A DNA stretch of 64,000 bases from Bacillus andreraoultii (GTDB lineage: Bacteria > Bacillota > Bacilli > Bacillales > Caldibacillaceae): NCBI RefSeq assembly GCF_001244735.1, contig NZ_LN868935.1, positions 516,005-580,004 on the forward strand. Direction: 5' to 3'. Shown here in pieces: positions 18,271 to 28,619 of the stretch (positions are counted from its first letter, which is position 1; each line of letters starts with the position of its first letter). The position numbers were made by a program, and so were the translations under genes. Under the pieces are notes generated by a model. The model did no database searches. It saw nothing but the letters and a program-made list of their open reading frames with translations, and was not told the DNA's origin.

Positions 18271-18374
18271 TGTCTAGGACATATCTGATTGTTTTCACCC
18301 CAGTTTTGTCCTTGAGAACCTTTGTCTAGGACAATTCTCTTTGTTTTCACGCCTGCTTTGTCCTTGACAAATCT
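18271..18374. repeat. Two 52-bp direct repeats
   Basis: TGTCTAGGACA starts at 18271 and again at 18323, exactly 52 bases apart. Both copies continue with a shared TTGTTTTCAC and TTTGTCCTTGA. TCTAGGACA and TGTCCTTGA are near inverted repeats, so each unit can fold. Same pitch as the larger arrays elsewhere in the window, but a different core sequence. The remainder of the 18052-18443 spacer shows nothing else besides the gat terminator. Confidence 0.6.
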
Positions 18375-18396
18375 CGAAAATCGATTCTTACTTGCA

Positions 18397-18434
18397 AGGA
18401 AAAAAGAGACTGTATGATACAATACAGTCCCTCT
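18397..18434 (-). terminator. Terminator of the gatCAB operon
   Basis: Minus-strand stem GGGACTGTATTG / ATACAGTCTC followed by TTTTTTCC, 10-40 bases after the gatB stop. Confidence 0.8.
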
Positions 18435-18443
18435 CGTAAAATA

Positions 18444-19874
18444 TTATCGTTTTTTAATTTCTTCTAATAAAATTTTATTTAGTAATGGCGGGTTGGCTTG
18501 TCCTTTTGTCTTTTTCATGATCTGACCAACAAGGAAGCCAATTGCCCGGTCTTTCCCGTTCTTGAAGTCTTCAATTGATTGTGGGTTAGCGTCCAATGCT
18601 TCTGTTACATATTTTAATAATGTTGCTTCATCAGATATTTGTACAAGACCCTTCTCTTTAACAATTTTTTCCGGATCTCCACCTTTTTCCACAAGCTCTT
18701 TAAATACTTTTTTCGCTAATTTAGAAGATAGTGTCCCATTTTCAATCAACTTGATCATACTAGCAAGGCTTTCCGGTGTTAACGGTAAATCATGTAATTC
18801 TTTTTGTACTGCATTCATATGGGCACTTACTTCACCCATAAGCCAGTTGGAAGCTTGTTTCACGTCAGCACCTGCAGCAATGGTTGCTTCAAAGAAATCG
18901 GACATTTCTTTAGTTAAAGTTAAAACCATCGCGTCATATGCAGGTAAACCAAGTTCTTCCACATAACGTTTTTTCCGTGCATCTGGTAGTTCAGGTATTG
19001 TTGAACGAACGCGTTCTTTCCATTCATCATCAATATATAAATCAACTAAATCTGGTTCTGGGAAATAACGATAGTCATCAGAACCTTCTTTCACCCGCAT
19101 TAAAATTGTTTCACCTGTTGCTTCATCATAACGACGAGTTTCTTGTAAAACAACACCACCAGATAGAAGTACTTTTTCTTGGCGTTTTATTTCATATTCA
19201 AGACCTTTTTTCACAAAATTGAAGGAGTTTAAGTTTTTCAATTCTGTTTTCGTCCCAAACTTTTCTTGGCCGATTGGGCGAATAGATACGTTCGCGTCAC
19301 AACGTAACGAACCTTCTTCCATCCGAACATCAGAAACACCTGTATATTGAATAATTGATTTTAATTTTTCTAAATAGGCATAAGCTTCTTCTGGTGTACG
19401 AATATCTGGTTCAGAAACAATTTCAATTAACCCTGTTCCTTGACGGTTAAAGTCCACTAATGAATAACCATCATTGCCATGAGTTAGTTTCCCAGCATCT
19501 TCTTCTAGATGAAGTCGAGTAATACCAATTTTTTTCTTTTTCCCATCAACTTCAATTTCAATCCAACCATGTTCCCCAATCGGTTTATCATATTGAGAAA
19601 TTTGGTATGCTTTCGGGTTATCTGGGTAGAAGTAGTTTTTACGATCAAATTTTGTTTCCGTTGCAATTTCACAATTTAACGCCATCGCTGCTTTCATTGC
19701 GTAATTAACAGCTTCTTTATTTAGGACAGGTAAAACACCCGGGTAACCTAAGTCGATTACATTTGTATTTGTATTTGGCTCAGCTCCGAAATGGGCTGGT
19801 GCAGGTGAGAACACTTTCGAATTTGTTTTCAACTCAACGTGCACTTCAAGACCAATAACAGCTTCGAAATTCAT
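18444..19874 (-). CDS. gatB: Asp/Glu-tRNA amidotransferase subunit B
   Basis: A 476-residue subunit of GatCAB, which turns Glu-tRNA(Gln) and Asp-tRNA(Asn) into the amidated forms. GatB holds the kinase site that activates the misacylated tRNA and binds it: the GLEVHVEL start, the [12 protein letters not shown] block and the C-terminal YqeY-like helical tail (from about 330) are present and the length is normal. The ATG at 19874 has AAGGGG 8 bases upstream, overlapping the gatA stop; a GTG three codons earlier sits too close to that site. Confidence 0.95.
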   Translation of the reverse strand: MNFEAVIGLEVHVELKTNSKVFSPAPAHFGAEPNTNTNVIDLGYPGVLPVLNKEAVNYAMKAAMALNCEIATETKFDRKNYFYPDNPKAYQISQYDKPIGEHGWIEIEVDGKKKKIGITRLHLEEDAGKLTHGNDGYSLVDFNRQGTGLIEIVSEPDIRTPEEAYAYLEKLKSIIQYTGVSDVRMEEGSLRCDANVSIRPIGQEKFGTKTELKNLNSFNFVKKGLEYEIKRQEKVLLSGGVVLQETRRYDEATGETILMRVKEGSDDYRYFPEPDLVDLYIDDEWKERVRSTIPELPDARKKRYVEELGLPAYDAMVLTLTKEMSDFFEATIAAGADVKQASNWLMGEVSAHMNAVQKELHDLPLTPESLASMIKLIENGTLSSKLAKKVFKELVEKGGDPEKIVKEKGLVQISDEATLLKYVTEALDANPQSIEDFKNGKDRAIGFLVGQIMKKTKGQANPPLLNKILLEEIKKR

Positions 19875-19886
19875 TTTTTTCACCCC

Positions 19887-21344
19887 TTACAATTGTGGTT
19901 TTTGTTTATGATAGTCAGTTGCTTGTTCAAAGGCATGAGCAACTCGATAGATTGTCGCTTCATCAAAATGTTTGCCGATTATTTGTAAACCAATTGGCAT
20001 ACCGTTATCAAAACCGCATGGTATAGAAATTCCTGGTACGCCTGCTAAGTTTACGGGAATGGTTAAAATGTCATTTGCATACATGGTTAATGGATCGTTC
20101 ATTTTTTCACCAATTTTAAATGCTGTTGTTGGTGAAGTTGGTCCAATGATGACATCATATTTTTCAAAAACTTGGTCGAAGTCTTGCTTAATTAATGTTC
20201 GAGTTTGTTGTGCTTTTTTATAATATGCATCATAATATCCTGAACTTAACGCAAATGTGCCAAGCATAATCCGACGTTTCACTTCTTCACCGAAACCTTC
20301 AGAACGTGTCTTTTTGTAAAGATCAATTAAATTTTCTGCTCCTTCTGCACGGTAACCATAACGAATACCATCAAAACGAGCTAAGTTTGATGATGCCTCA
20401 GATGAAGCAAGTAAATAATATGTAGCAACACCGTATTTTGAATGTGGAAGTGATACTTCTTCCCATGTTGCCCCTAATTTTTCTAATACTTTTAATGCTT
20501 CTAAGACTGAGTTACGTACAGACTCTTGAACGCCTTCACCTAAGTATTCTTTTGGTACAGCAATTCGTAATCCCTTTACGTCACCTGTTAAGCTTTCAAC
20601 ATAGTTTGGTACTGTTAAGTTTGCTGATGTGGAGTCATATGGATCTACTCCGGAAATCGCTTGGAGTAAATAAGCATTATCCTCTACGTTCCGAGTAATT
20701 GGTCCAATTTGGTCTAATGAAGAAGCGAATGCGACTAAACCGAAACGAGATACTCGACCGTACGTAGGTTTTAAGCCAACAACTCCACAATAAGCAGCCG
20801 GTTGACGAATGGAACCACCTGTATCTGAACCTAGTGTAAATGGTACTTCCCCAGCAGCAACAGCAGCAGCAGAACCACCGGAAGATCCACCTGGTACATA
20901 GTCTAAGTTCCAAGGGTTATATGTTTTTTGGAAATAGGAAGTTTCCGTTGATCCACCCATCGCGAACTCATCCATATTCAACTTCCCAATCATTACTGTT
21001 TCTGCATTATGTAATTTTTGCATGACGGTCGCATCATAGATAGGATTAAAGTTTTCTAATATTTTACTTGAACAAGTTGTACGAACACCTTTTGTTACAA
21101 TATTATCTTTAATCCCAATCGGCATACCGAAGAGAACCCCATTTTGTTCTCCTGCCGCTAGTTTTTCATCTAATTGTTTTGCTGTTTGTCTTGCATTTTC
21201 TTCGTCTAATGTTAAAAAGGCCTTTACCTTATCGTCTATTTCTGAAATACGTTTGAAAGATTCATCGACTAAATCAGAAACGGAGACTTCTTTTTTTTGT
21301 AAAAGTTCATGTAGATCTTTCATTTTATGATCAAATAAAGTCAC
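19887..21344 (-). CDS. gatA: Asp/Glu-tRNA amidotransferase subunit A
   Basis: A 485-residue amidase-signature enzyme that releases ammonia from glutamine for GatB. The Ser-cisSer-Lys triad falls exactly at Lys79 (GIKDN), Ser154 (GGSSGGS) and Ser178 (DTGGSIR). The start is GTG at 21344, with AAGGAGGG 6 bases upstream. It lies 12 bases after gatC and just before gatB, so the three are one operon. Confidence 0.96.
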   Translation of the reverse strand: MTLFDHKMKDLHELLQKKEVSVSDLVDESFKRISEIDDKVKAFLTLDEENARQTAKQLDEKLAAGEQNGVLFGMPIGIKDNIVTKGVRTTCSSKILENFNPIYDATVMQKLHNAETVMIGKLNMDEFAMGGSTETSYFQKTYNPWNLDYVPGGSSGGSAAAVAAGEVPFTLGSDTGGSIRQPAAYCGVVGLKPTYGRVSRFGLVAFASSLDQIGPITRNVEDNAYLLQAISGVDPYDSTSANLTVPNYVESLTGDVKGLRIAVPKEYLGEGVQESVRNSVLEALKVLEKLGATWEEVSLPHSKYGVATYYLLASSEASSNLARFDGIRYGYRAEGAENLIDLYKKTRSEGFGEEVKRRIMLGTFALSSGYYDAYYKKAQQTRTLIKQDFDQVFEKYDVIIGPTSPTTAFKIGEKMNDPLTMYANDILTIPVNLAGVPGISIPCGFDNGMPIGLQIIGKHFDEATIYRVAHAFEQATDYHKQKPQL

Positions 21345-21356
21345 GATTATCCCTCC

Positions 21357-21647
21357 TTACTCAAGAATCGATGGAACGCGGAATAGTCCATCTTTATGGT
21401 CTGGTGCATTTTTTAACACTTCTTCTCGTGGTAAACCTGGAACAGCCACATCTTCACGGAGCACATTTTTTATATCAAGTACATGGGATGTTGGTTCTAC
21501 ATTGGTCGTGTCGAGTTCATTTAATTGCTCAGCAAAACCGATAATAGCGTCCAGTTGAGTTGTAAATTTTTCAACTTCCTCTTCACTAAATGTCAAACGG
21601 GACAAGTCCGCCACATGTTTTACTTGTTCTTTTGAAATACGAGACAT
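21357..21647 (-). CDS. gatC: Asp/Glu-tRNA amidotransferase subunit C
   Basis: A 96-residue belt protein that holds GatA and GatB together. The [16 protein letters not shown] start and the late [13 protein letters not shown] segment, ending in FRVPSILE, are typical. The ATG at 21647 follows GGAGGTG; the longer frame upstream is not needed. First gene of gatCAB. Confidence 0.95.
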   Translation of the reverse strand: MSRISKEQVKHVADLSRLTFSEEEVEKFTTQLDAIIGFAEQLNELDTTNVEPTSHVLDIKNVLREDVAVPGLPREEVLKNAPDHKDGLFRVPSILE

Positions 21648-21799
21648 ACAATCACCTCCATAGTTTTTGAAAAATCGCCTATAAGCAAAGTAATACAATA
21701 TATTTTTGCAAACTATTTATTATTTTACCATGTTTTGCATGATTTCCGAAATAAAAGAGGGAAATCTTTCATAAATTGTTGTGATAGGTTCGAATATGC

Positions 21800-21985
21800 G
21801 GTTTTTTCGGCTTATTGATAAGACTGTTTTTGCTCAGGTTCCTGGTTTTTCGGTTCATAGAATTGTTCTATGAGCCCGGTTTCAACTTGTTTCCGGTTTT
21901 TTGGGCTCATAGACTCATTCTAGATGACCATTTTTACTCAGGCTCCCATTTTTTCGATTCATAGACTCGTTTTATATGCAAGCTT
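21800..21985. repeat. Four diverged 52-bp palindromic units
   Basis: Unit borders (GG or AT before a T-rich run) fall at about 21800, 21844, 21895 and 21947, that is 44, 51 and 52 bases apart. The second unit has TTCATAGAATTGTTCTATGA, the same palindrome as the large array near 49.6-50.1 kb, in the opposite orientation. It lies between gatC and yueI. Confidence 0.65.
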
Positions 21986-22014
21986 TTTCTAATCTCCTTG
22001 ATTTTTAGTCCCAG

Positions 22015-22048
22015 CTAAAAAACAAACCTCGTTCTAATTGACGAGGTT
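22015..22048 (-). terminator. Terminator after yueI
   Basis: Perfect 8-bp stem AACCTCGT / ACGAGGTT (minus strand 22048-22041 with 22032-22025) followed by TGTTTTTTAG. Confidence 0.85.
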
Positions 22049-22060
22049 CTTGTGCATACG

Positions 22061-22516
22061 TTATGAGAATAAACTTTTGAAAAAGCCCTTTACACCGCTA
22101 CTTTCCTCTTTACTGTCCCCTTCTTCTTTCGGGTCCGGTTCTTGCTCATCGGCTACAAAAATATTTTCCTTATCTACAGCATAATCATATGCTAGGACAA
22201 GACCTATTTCTGTATCATGCTCTTTATTTTCTACAATCGTAAACGAAATTTGATAATCATTCGCTATTTTTACGTATTTGCTTAAAAATTGATAGTCCAC
22301 AGAGCCATTCAACAATAATTTTGCTCCTCGGTTACTTTTCATCGCCTGTTCAACTTCATCGTACACTGTTGGCTTATATAATTGACTAACCGTCAGCGCG
22401 ACAACAATCCTTTCTCGAAACGTTCCAAGGAATTTTCTTTTCTCTTCGGGATTAATTTCTTTTTTTCCGTAAACGCCCTGATTTAGATAATCTTCTAAAT
22501 TAGGTCCATTTGCCAT
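22061..22516 (-). CDS. yueI: YueI family (DUF1694) protein
   Basis: A 151-residue cytoplasmic protein of the DUF1694/YueI family: LGTFRERIVVALT, then LLLNG and the GLVLAYDYAVD block. The C-terminal 35 residues are acidic and then basic-hydrophobic. The family resembles a ribosomal L7Ae-like fold in length and layout, but no function is established. The ATG at 22516 has AAGGGTG upstream; the longer frame to 22591 has none. Confidence 0.8.
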   Translation of the reverse strand: MANGPNLEDYLNQGVYGKKEINPEEKRKFLGTFRERIVVALTVSQLYKPTVYDEVEQAMKSNRGAKLLLNGSVDYQFLSKYVKIANDYQISFTIVENKEHDTEIGLVLAYDYAVDKENIFVADEQEPDPKEEGDSKEESSGVKGFFKSLFS

Positions 22517-22684
22517 GCTGTTCACCCTTATCTTTAAGTATTCTCTCCCTCTAATTATTATTATATAGACTTTATATAGACTTTTGTGCAAAAATTTACA
22601 TGTAATCGGGATAATTTGTTGAATTTTTCTGGAAGTATTGTATAAAAATTTGGAATATTATAAAATAAGGAAGGTGTGAAATAA

Positions 22685-22924
22685 ATGAAAAAGTTTATTG
22701 TGTTTATTTTTAGCTTCGTTTTATTATTCTTCACTCTTCAACTTTTATCAGGCTTATTTTTAACTTTAACATACGTTCCTGATATAGGTGAAAGTTGGGA
22801 ATCTGTTACTTACTTAACGCAAAATATTGTTATTGAATCAGGTAATTCATTTTTAACTACACTTTTATTTGCTAGTATCGCTTTAATCATTGCTGTTTAT
22901 ATTTCATCCAGACAAAAGAATTAA
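22685..22924 (+). CDS. Small two-helix membrane protein
   Basis: A 79-residue protein with two membrane helices (about 3-29 and 56-73) and a short polar loop. GGAAGGTG precedes the ATG and a good terminator follows, so it looks like a real single-gene unit. Family not recognised. Confidence 0.6.
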   Translation: MKKFIVFIFSFVLLFFTLQLLSGLFLTLTYVPDIGESWESVTYLTQNIVIESGNSFLTTLLFASIALIIAVYISSRQKN

Positions 22925-23246
22925 ACCTATAAGAAATAGATTTTTTCCATCTACACAATCTGACGAGAGGATATCCCCTCGTCATTTTTTATTTAAGAGA
23001 GGTTTTTCTAACTGTATGTTTCGTTTGTTAACCCTAAAGAAAAAGAAGATATTGACTCCGATATTATCCTAATCACATAATCGGTAAAACCAATCTCTTT
23101 AAAATTCCACCTATCTATTATTTTCCCTTTTTGAAATTTCTCTACTTAAATCCGTTTCTTATATTACTAATATAAACGATTAACCAAAAAAATAATATTT
23201 TGTGAACATTTTATTAATACTATTTGCATTTTTATAGTAGTAAAAT
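22925..23246 (+). terminator. Terminator (22962-22994) and empty spacer
   Basis: GACGAGAGG / CCCCTCGTC forms a stem with one mismatch, followed by ATTTTTTATTT, ending the small membrane-protein gene. Nothing else is seen up to the ABC gene; no clear ribosome binding site precedes it. Confidence 0.75.
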
Positions 23247-24365
23247 TTGCATTACTTAATGTTAGATTATACAGAAAGAGTGAATCTTTTGATAAAGTCT
23301 ATTAATAAGCGATTAATATTTTTATATGTAGTTCTTTTACCGATTGTTGCGTTCGAAAATCCTTTTAAGTCGTTTGTTTTTAAAGAGGTATTTGATATCT
23401 TCCAAAATGGTAGCTCAATAAGTATTTTTCATCTAATTATCATAGTCATACTCTGTTTAATTATTATTACGGTTGCAGATATTTTATTTGGATTTACTGA
23501 AAATAAGATTATATGTTTCTACATGACTTCCTTAAAACAAAAGATTTTTCAGTCAGTCATTTACAATAACAATCTTTTGCAAGAAAAGAATTCAACTTCA
23601 TACTTATCGTTACTACTAAATGACTTGAAAATTATCCAAACAAACTATTATGAGTCGATTTTTAGGATAATATTAAATGCAACTACTCTCATTGCATCTT
23701 TGTTAGCTTTATTTTATTTAAATATAACGATGGGTATTTTATTAATATTTGTTTTTATTCTTCCTACTATTATTCCATATATCGCTAAAAGGAATATAAA
23801 AAAGCAAACGGAAGACTGGACAACAAAAAACGAACTATTTACAACTAAGGTAAGAGATGCGTTTAATGGTATTGATACGATTAAGGGATATGGACTGGAA
23901 TCAAAAATTATTAATGAAAACTATAAATATAATAAATCCGTGGAACAAAGTTTTGTAAAGCTAAATAACTGGAGAATATTAACAGATAATGTGGTTGGAC
24001 TTTTTGGGATAATCGGGTTCTTTTTCGTAAATCTCTATGGAATTTTAATTGCAATACAAGGAACCATTTCATTAGGAACTGTTGTTGCCATTATACAGCT
24101 ATCAAATACTGTTATGAACCCAGCTCTATCTATATTTGAAGAATATAGTAAAATATTAACTACTAAAAAAATTCGTGAACATATTCAAGAAGTAATCGGA
24201 GAAGTCCATATAGACGAGACAAACAATAAGTTACCAATCGAGTTTCAGGATAAAATAATATGTAAAAATGTTTCATATGCAATAAATAGCAAAAATATAT
24301 TATCAAATATAAATATGGAAATTAAAAAAGGGCAAAAAATCCTTGTTAATCTAGGTATCATTTAA
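23247..24365 (+). pseudogene. ABC exporter, truncated before Walker A
   Basis: The frame encodes the six-helix membrane domain of a type I exporter (residues about 20-290) and the first strands of its ATPase domain (KNVSYAINSKNILSNINMEI). It stops at KKGQKILV, exactly where the Walker A motif should follow, and then runs into 5 foreign codons. Walker A, signature and Walker B are absent, so no transport is possible. The start may be the TTG at 23247 or the ATG at 23259; neither has a good binding site. Such half-exporters usually export peptides or bacteriocins. Confidence 0.75.
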
Positions 24366-24511
24366 ACCATGGACATAGAACCCGTTGCCAGCGTTGACTC
24401 AGTAATATGGAAAATGTATAGGGGCATTGCTATTAAAAAAATCCAATCTCCTAAGCCTGAAACCATGCGTGCAATCCATATGAAAAGAAAGTTTTTGTTT
24501 TGGGGTAACAT
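24362..24511 (-). pseudogene. MFS transporter, N-terminal fragment
   Basis: From an ATG at 24511 (AAAGGGG about 13 bases upstream) a 49-codon frame encodes LPQNKNFLFIWIARMVSGLG, then DWIF and a first membrane segment typical of multidrug-type MFS proteins, and stops soon after, where the second helix should begin. It meets the truncated ABC exporter tail to tail at about 24350-24370, implying one deletion cut both. Confidence 0.6.
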
Positions 24512-24854
24512 GGAAAACAATATACCCCTTTCACGACAAGCATATGTAACTTTCAAACTCGATCTGTTCATATGCGTTACTCTGATAAGTTAAAACCCTC
24601 TGAAGTCAGGGATAGATATATAACTTTCAGACACATATCTACTAACTGAATATTTATACTGGAGAAATAAACCTTTTATCTGAATTATACAGATAAAAGG
24701 TTTAAGTTTAATCGTTAGTGTGCTATACAGTGTTTCCAGGCCTCTGCTTGGATTACCTTTCCTATAAATATATCATATAATCGTTAATTGTAAATACACA
24801 ATCCTCATAATATTCATTTAAAAACAGCTTTCCCATTCCATACTTGAACGGACG
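24512..24854. other. Spacer with a perfect hairpin
   Basis: A 14-bp perfect palindrome AAACCTTTTATCTG / CAGATAAAAGGTTT (24669-24703, 7-base loop) can work as a terminator in either direction. It probably once ended a gene now deleted. No gene otherwise. Confidence 0.6.
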
Positions 24855-27521
24855 TTATCGACTGCTTATCTCAACCTTCTTCTTCCCATGCCGAATGGTT
24901 GCTAGTGCTGCAGCAAGGCGTGCGAGCGGGACACGGTATGGTGAACAGCTAACATAATCAAGTCCAGTCATATAACAAAATTCAATCGCACTCTTTTCTC
25001 CACCATGTTCACCGCAAATCCCTGTCTTCAAGTTTGATTTTGTACTTCGGCCTAGTTTAACGCCTGTTTCAATAAGTTTCCCTACACCATCACGATCAAG
25101 AACAGCAAACGGGTTGTCAGGTAATAATTTTTGCTCGATATATGTTTGTAAAAACTTTCCTTCTGCATCATCGCGACTAAATCCAAAAGTTGTTTGTGTT
25201 AAGTCATTTGTACCAAAAGAGAAAAAGTCGGCTTGTTCTGCAATTTGATCAGCGGTTAAAGCTGCTCTTGGTACTTCAATCATCGTTCCAACAAGATAAT
25301 CAAATTCAACTTCTGCCTCACGCATGACTTGCTGAGCTGTCTCGACGACTAACCGACGCATACGTTGCAGTTCATTTATATGACCAACTAATGGAATCAT
25401 AATTTCTGGTTTTACCGCTGTTCCTCTTTTTAATACGTTGGCTGCGGCATAAAAAATAGCTCGAACTTGCATTTCGTAAATTTCCGGAAAAACAACTCCT
25501 AATCGACAACCACGGTGACCGAGCATCGGATTAACTTCAGCAAGTTGTTGAACTTTCTTTAACAACAGTTCTTTTTCTTCTAGTTCAGGTGAACCCTTTT
25601 CTGTCAATTGAAGACGTGTTACCTCTACTAAAAGTTCCTCTTTATCTGGTAAAAATTCATGCATTGGTGGATCCAAAAGGCGAATCGTTACAGGGAGACC
25701 TTGCATTTCTTCAAAAATTCCTTCAAAATCACCTTGCTGCATCGGAAGTAATTCTTTGAGTGCAGTCTTTCGTTCTTCAAATGTTTCTGCTAAAATCATC
25801 TTTTGAACAATTGGCACACGTTGCGGATCCATAAACATATGCTCTGTTCGACATAAACCTATTCCACCAGCACCAAATTCAAAAGCCTTTTGAGCATCGG
25901 TTGGATTGTCTGCGTTCGCACGGACTCCTAAATCCCGTACCTCATCTGCCCAAGAAAGTAACTCCTTAAATTCCTCTGATAATTTCGGCTCAATCATGGG
26001 GATTTCACCAAGCATAATTTCCCCTGTGGACCCATCTATAGTAATGGTCTCTCCATAATTAACTACGGTGTCACCAACTGTAAAACGTTTATTTTTCACA
26101 TCAATATTTAATTTTTCGCAACCACAAATACATGCTTTTCCCATTCCCCTTGCAACAACAGCCGCATGACTCGTCATTCCACCGCGACTTGTAACAATTG
26201 CTTGGGAGGCAACAATGCCGTGAATATCATCCGGTGTTGTTTCTGGTCGAACAAGAATAACCTTACTACCCTCTTTGCCAAGTTTCTCCGCCTCGTCCGC
26301 ATCGAAAACAACTACTCCAGTTGCTGCTCCAGGTGATGCTGGAAGTCCTTTTGTTAATGGTTCACGTTTAAACATATGATCAATTCTCCAATGCAATAGT
26401 TGGTCTAGCTGTTCTGGATCAACACGTAATAGAGCCGTTTCCTTGTCAATAATTCCTTCTTTCACTAAATCAACCGCAATCCGAATCGCCGCTTGTGCCG
26501 TCCGTTTTCCATTTCTTGTTTGTAAAATAAACAATTCCCCACGTTCAACAGTAAACTCAATATCTTGCATATCTTTATAATGTTGTTCTAATAATTGACA
26601 AGTGGCTACTAACTTTTTATAAACATTCGGCATATCTTTTTCCAACACATGGATTGGTTCAGGTGTTCGAATTCCTGCAACAACATCCTCGCCTTGTGCA
26701 TTAATTAAATATTCTCCATATAATTGATGTTCTCCAGTAGAAGGATTTCGTGTAAAAGCAACACCCGTTCCTGAATCATCTCCCATATTTCCGAACACCA
26801 TACTTTGAACATTCACTGCCGTTCCGAGGTGATCAGGTATTTTATGAATTCGTCGATAAACGATGGCTCGATTATTATTCCACGAGTCGAATACCGCACG
26901 AATCGCTAAAAATAATTGTTCTTGCGGATTTTGCGGAAATTCCATTCTTGCCTGTCTTTTAACAATTAGTTTATAACGTTCAATTACTTCTTTCCAGTCA
27001 TCAGCTGTTAGTTCTGGATCAGCTTTATATCCTTTTTTCTCCCTAAATTCATCTAACAATTGTTCAAAATAAAAAATGTCAAGTCCTAAAACAACATTAC
27101 TAAACATTTGAATAAACCGGCGATAAGAGTCATACGCGAAACGTTCATTATTTGTTAATTTCGCAACCGCCTGGACAGTTTTATCGTTCATACCTAAATT
27201 CAGCACAGTATCCATCATTCCCGGCATGGAAAAAACAGATCCAGACCGAACTGATACAAGAAGTGGATGCTCGATATCTCCTAATCTTTTACCCGTTTTT
27301 TCTTCTAAAGTGTTAAGTGCAGCTAAAATTTGTTGCTCGACAATACCGGATATGTTCTTCCCTGACTCATAATAATGATTACAAGCTTCTGTTGAAATCG
27401 TAAATCCGTACGGAACAGGCAAACCGATATTCGTCATTTCCGCTAAGTTTGCTCCTTTTCCACCTAAAACTTCCCGCATATCACTATTTCCCTCGTTAAA
27501 CAAATAAATAAATTTTTTCAT
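24855..27521 (-). CDS. ppdK: Pyruvate, phosphate dikinase
   Basis: An 888-residue enzyme making phosphoenolpyruvate from pyruvate, ATP and phosphate (reversible). Domains in order: ATP-grasp (1-340), phosphohistidine swivelling domain with GGMTSHAAVVARG (His about 455), and the PEP/pyruvate barrel with the catalytic Cys836 in GICGEHGG. The ATG at 27521 follows GGAAGGGG; it is one base after the TAG of its regulator, so the two are translationally coupled. It probably feeds gluconeogenesis. Confidence 0.95.
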   Translation of the reverse strand: MKKFIYLFNEGNSDMREVLGGKGANLAEMTNIGLPVPYGFTISTEACNHYYESGKNISGIVEQQILAALNTLEEKTGKRLGDIEHPLLVSVRSGSVFSMPGMMDTVLNLGMNDKTVQAVAKLTNNERFAYDSYRRFIQMFSNVVLGLDIFYFEQLLDEFREKKGYKADPELTADDWKEVIERYKLIVKRQARMEFPQNPQEQLFLAIRAVFDSWNNNRAIVYRRIHKIPDHLGTAVNVQSMVFGNMGDDSGTGVAFTRNPSTGEHQLYGEYLINAQGEDVVAGIRTPEPIHVLEKDMPNVYKKLVATCQLLEQHYKDMQDIEFTVERGELFILQTRNGKRTAQAAIRIAVDLVKEGIIDKETALLRVDPEQLDQLLHWRIDHMFKREPLTKGLPASPGAATGVVVFDADEAEKLGKEGSKVILVRPETTPDDIHGIVASQAIVTSRGGMTSHAAVVARGMGKACICGCEKLNIDVKNKRFTVGDTVVNYGETITIDGSTGEIMLGEIPMIEPKLSEEFKELLSWADEVRDLGVRANADNPTDAQKAFEFGAGGIGLCRTEHMFMDPQRVPIVQKMILAETFEERKTALKELLPMQQGDFEGIFEEMQGLPVTIRLLDPPMHEFLPDKEELLVEVTRLQLTEKGSPELEEKELLLKKVQQLAEVNPMLGHRGCRLGVVFPEIYEMQVRAIFYAAANVLKRGTAVKPEIMIPLVGHINELQRMRRLVVETAQQVMREAEVEFDYLVGTMIEVPRAALTADQIAEQADFFSFGTNDLTQTTFGFSRDDAEGKFLQTYIEQKLLPDNPFAVLDRDGVGKLIETGVKLGRSTKSNLKTGICGEHGGEKSAIEFCYMTGLDYVSCSPYRVPLARLAAALATIRHGKKKVEISSR

Positions 27522-27522
27522 A

Positions 27523-28335
27523 CTAGAAACCCCTTCCACCTTTTAAAATATGTATAATTAAATTCGCTGTCTCTTCCACCGCTTTATTTGATACATCTAT
27601 AATTGGACATCCAATCCTTTTCATAATTCCGTCTGCAAAATCCAATTCATTAAAAATACGTTCTAAACTTGCATAATTTGCTTCTAAATTTAGACCTAAA
27701 GATTTCAATCGTTCTCTCCGAACTTCATTTAATTTATCCGGACTAATTGTTAAGCCCACACATTTATTACGTGGAATTTGATATATTTCTTCAGGAGGGG
27801 ACACTTCTGGAACAATTGGTACATTCGCCACTTTAAACCCGTGATGTGCAAGATACATGGCAAGTGGTGTTTTCGAAGTCCGTGAAACACCAATTAAAAC
27901 AATATCCGCCCATTTGACCCCTCTTGGATCTTTGCCATCATCATATTTCACCGCAAATTCGATTGCTTCAATCTTCTTAAAATACTCTTCATCTAATTTC
28001 CGGATTAACTTCGGCTGATACTTTGGTTCCTTCCCATATTCCTTTGTAAAAGCATTTAGTAACGGACTCAATAAATCCACCGCATATATTTGTTCTTCCT
28101 TGGAACGCCGATCTAAATATGTTTTTAAATGTGGGACGACAAGGGTATAAGCAATTAATGCATTCCCTTCAAGCGTTTGAAAAACTTCATCAATCTGTTT
28201 TTCATTTTCTATAAATGAGTGTCGATATATATTAACAAAGCTACCATTGAATTGACTTGTCACTGCTTTTACAACTAATTCAGCCGTTTCACCGACAGAG
28301 TCAGAAACAATATGAATCGTCCTTTTTCCAGAAAT
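27523..28335 (-). CDS. PPDK regulatory kinase/pyrophosphorylase (DUF299), ATT start
   Basis: A bifunctional regulator that inactivates PPDK by ADP-dependent phosphorylation and reactivates it by phosphorolysis. The P-loop-like GVSRTSKT is at 149-156 and a late VSNKAVEETANLI block is typical of the family (YqfL/PpsR). A GTG at 28263 would lose the conserved N-terminus; upstream in the same frame lies RTIHIVSDSVGETAELVVKA, which every member has. The only sensible start is ATT at 28335, with AAGGGGGAG 6 bases upstream; a TAG closes the frame at 28357. Length would be 270, the same as B. subtilis YqfL. Confidence 0.85.
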   Translation of the reverse strand: MSGKRTIHIVSDSVGETAELVVKAVTSQFNGSFVNIYRHSFIENEKQIDEVFQTLEGNALIAYTLVVPHLKTYLDRRSKEEQIYAVDLLSPLLNAFTKEYGKEPKYQPKLIRKLDEEYFKKIEAIEFAVKYDDGKDPRGVKWADIVLIGVSRTSKTPLAMYLAHHGFKVANVPIVPEVSPPEEIYQIPRNKCVGLTISPDKLNEVRRERLKSLGLNLEANYASLERIFNELDFADGIMKRIGCPIIDVSNKAVEETANLIIHILKGGRGF

Positions 28336-28473
28336 ACCCCTCTCCCCCTTACATTCCTATTAAGTTAGTTATTTACAAAGGAAATTATAACATACTTAAT
28401 CTAATTTTATCCATCATTTATTTAATTTTTGTATAAATATTATATAACAATATTTAAATAGAGTAACATAATT

Positions 28474-28532
28474 AAATAAAAAAAATTCACCTCAATAAGA
28501 AATTAAAAAAATCATTCTCCTTATGAGGTGAA
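28474..28532 (-). terminator. Terminator between rocA and the PPDK regulator
   Basis: Minus-strand arms TTCACCTCATAAG (28532-28520) and CTTATTGAGGTGAA (28499-28486), followed by TTTTTTTTATTT. A second stem, TAGGGCAG / CTGCCCTA (28563-28598), sits right after the rocA stop. Confidence 0.8.
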
Positions 28533-28619
28533 TCTGTATTTTATTTAATAATTGTTAGTCTCCTAGGGCAGACACATCCCCTAAGATCACTGCCCTACAT
28601 AACCAACGTTTTCTTTAAA

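Noticed and set aside
28263-28263. GTG 28263 as start of the PPDK regulator
   Set aside because: It removes the conserved first 24 residues of the family, which are encoded in frame just upstream behind a strong binding site.
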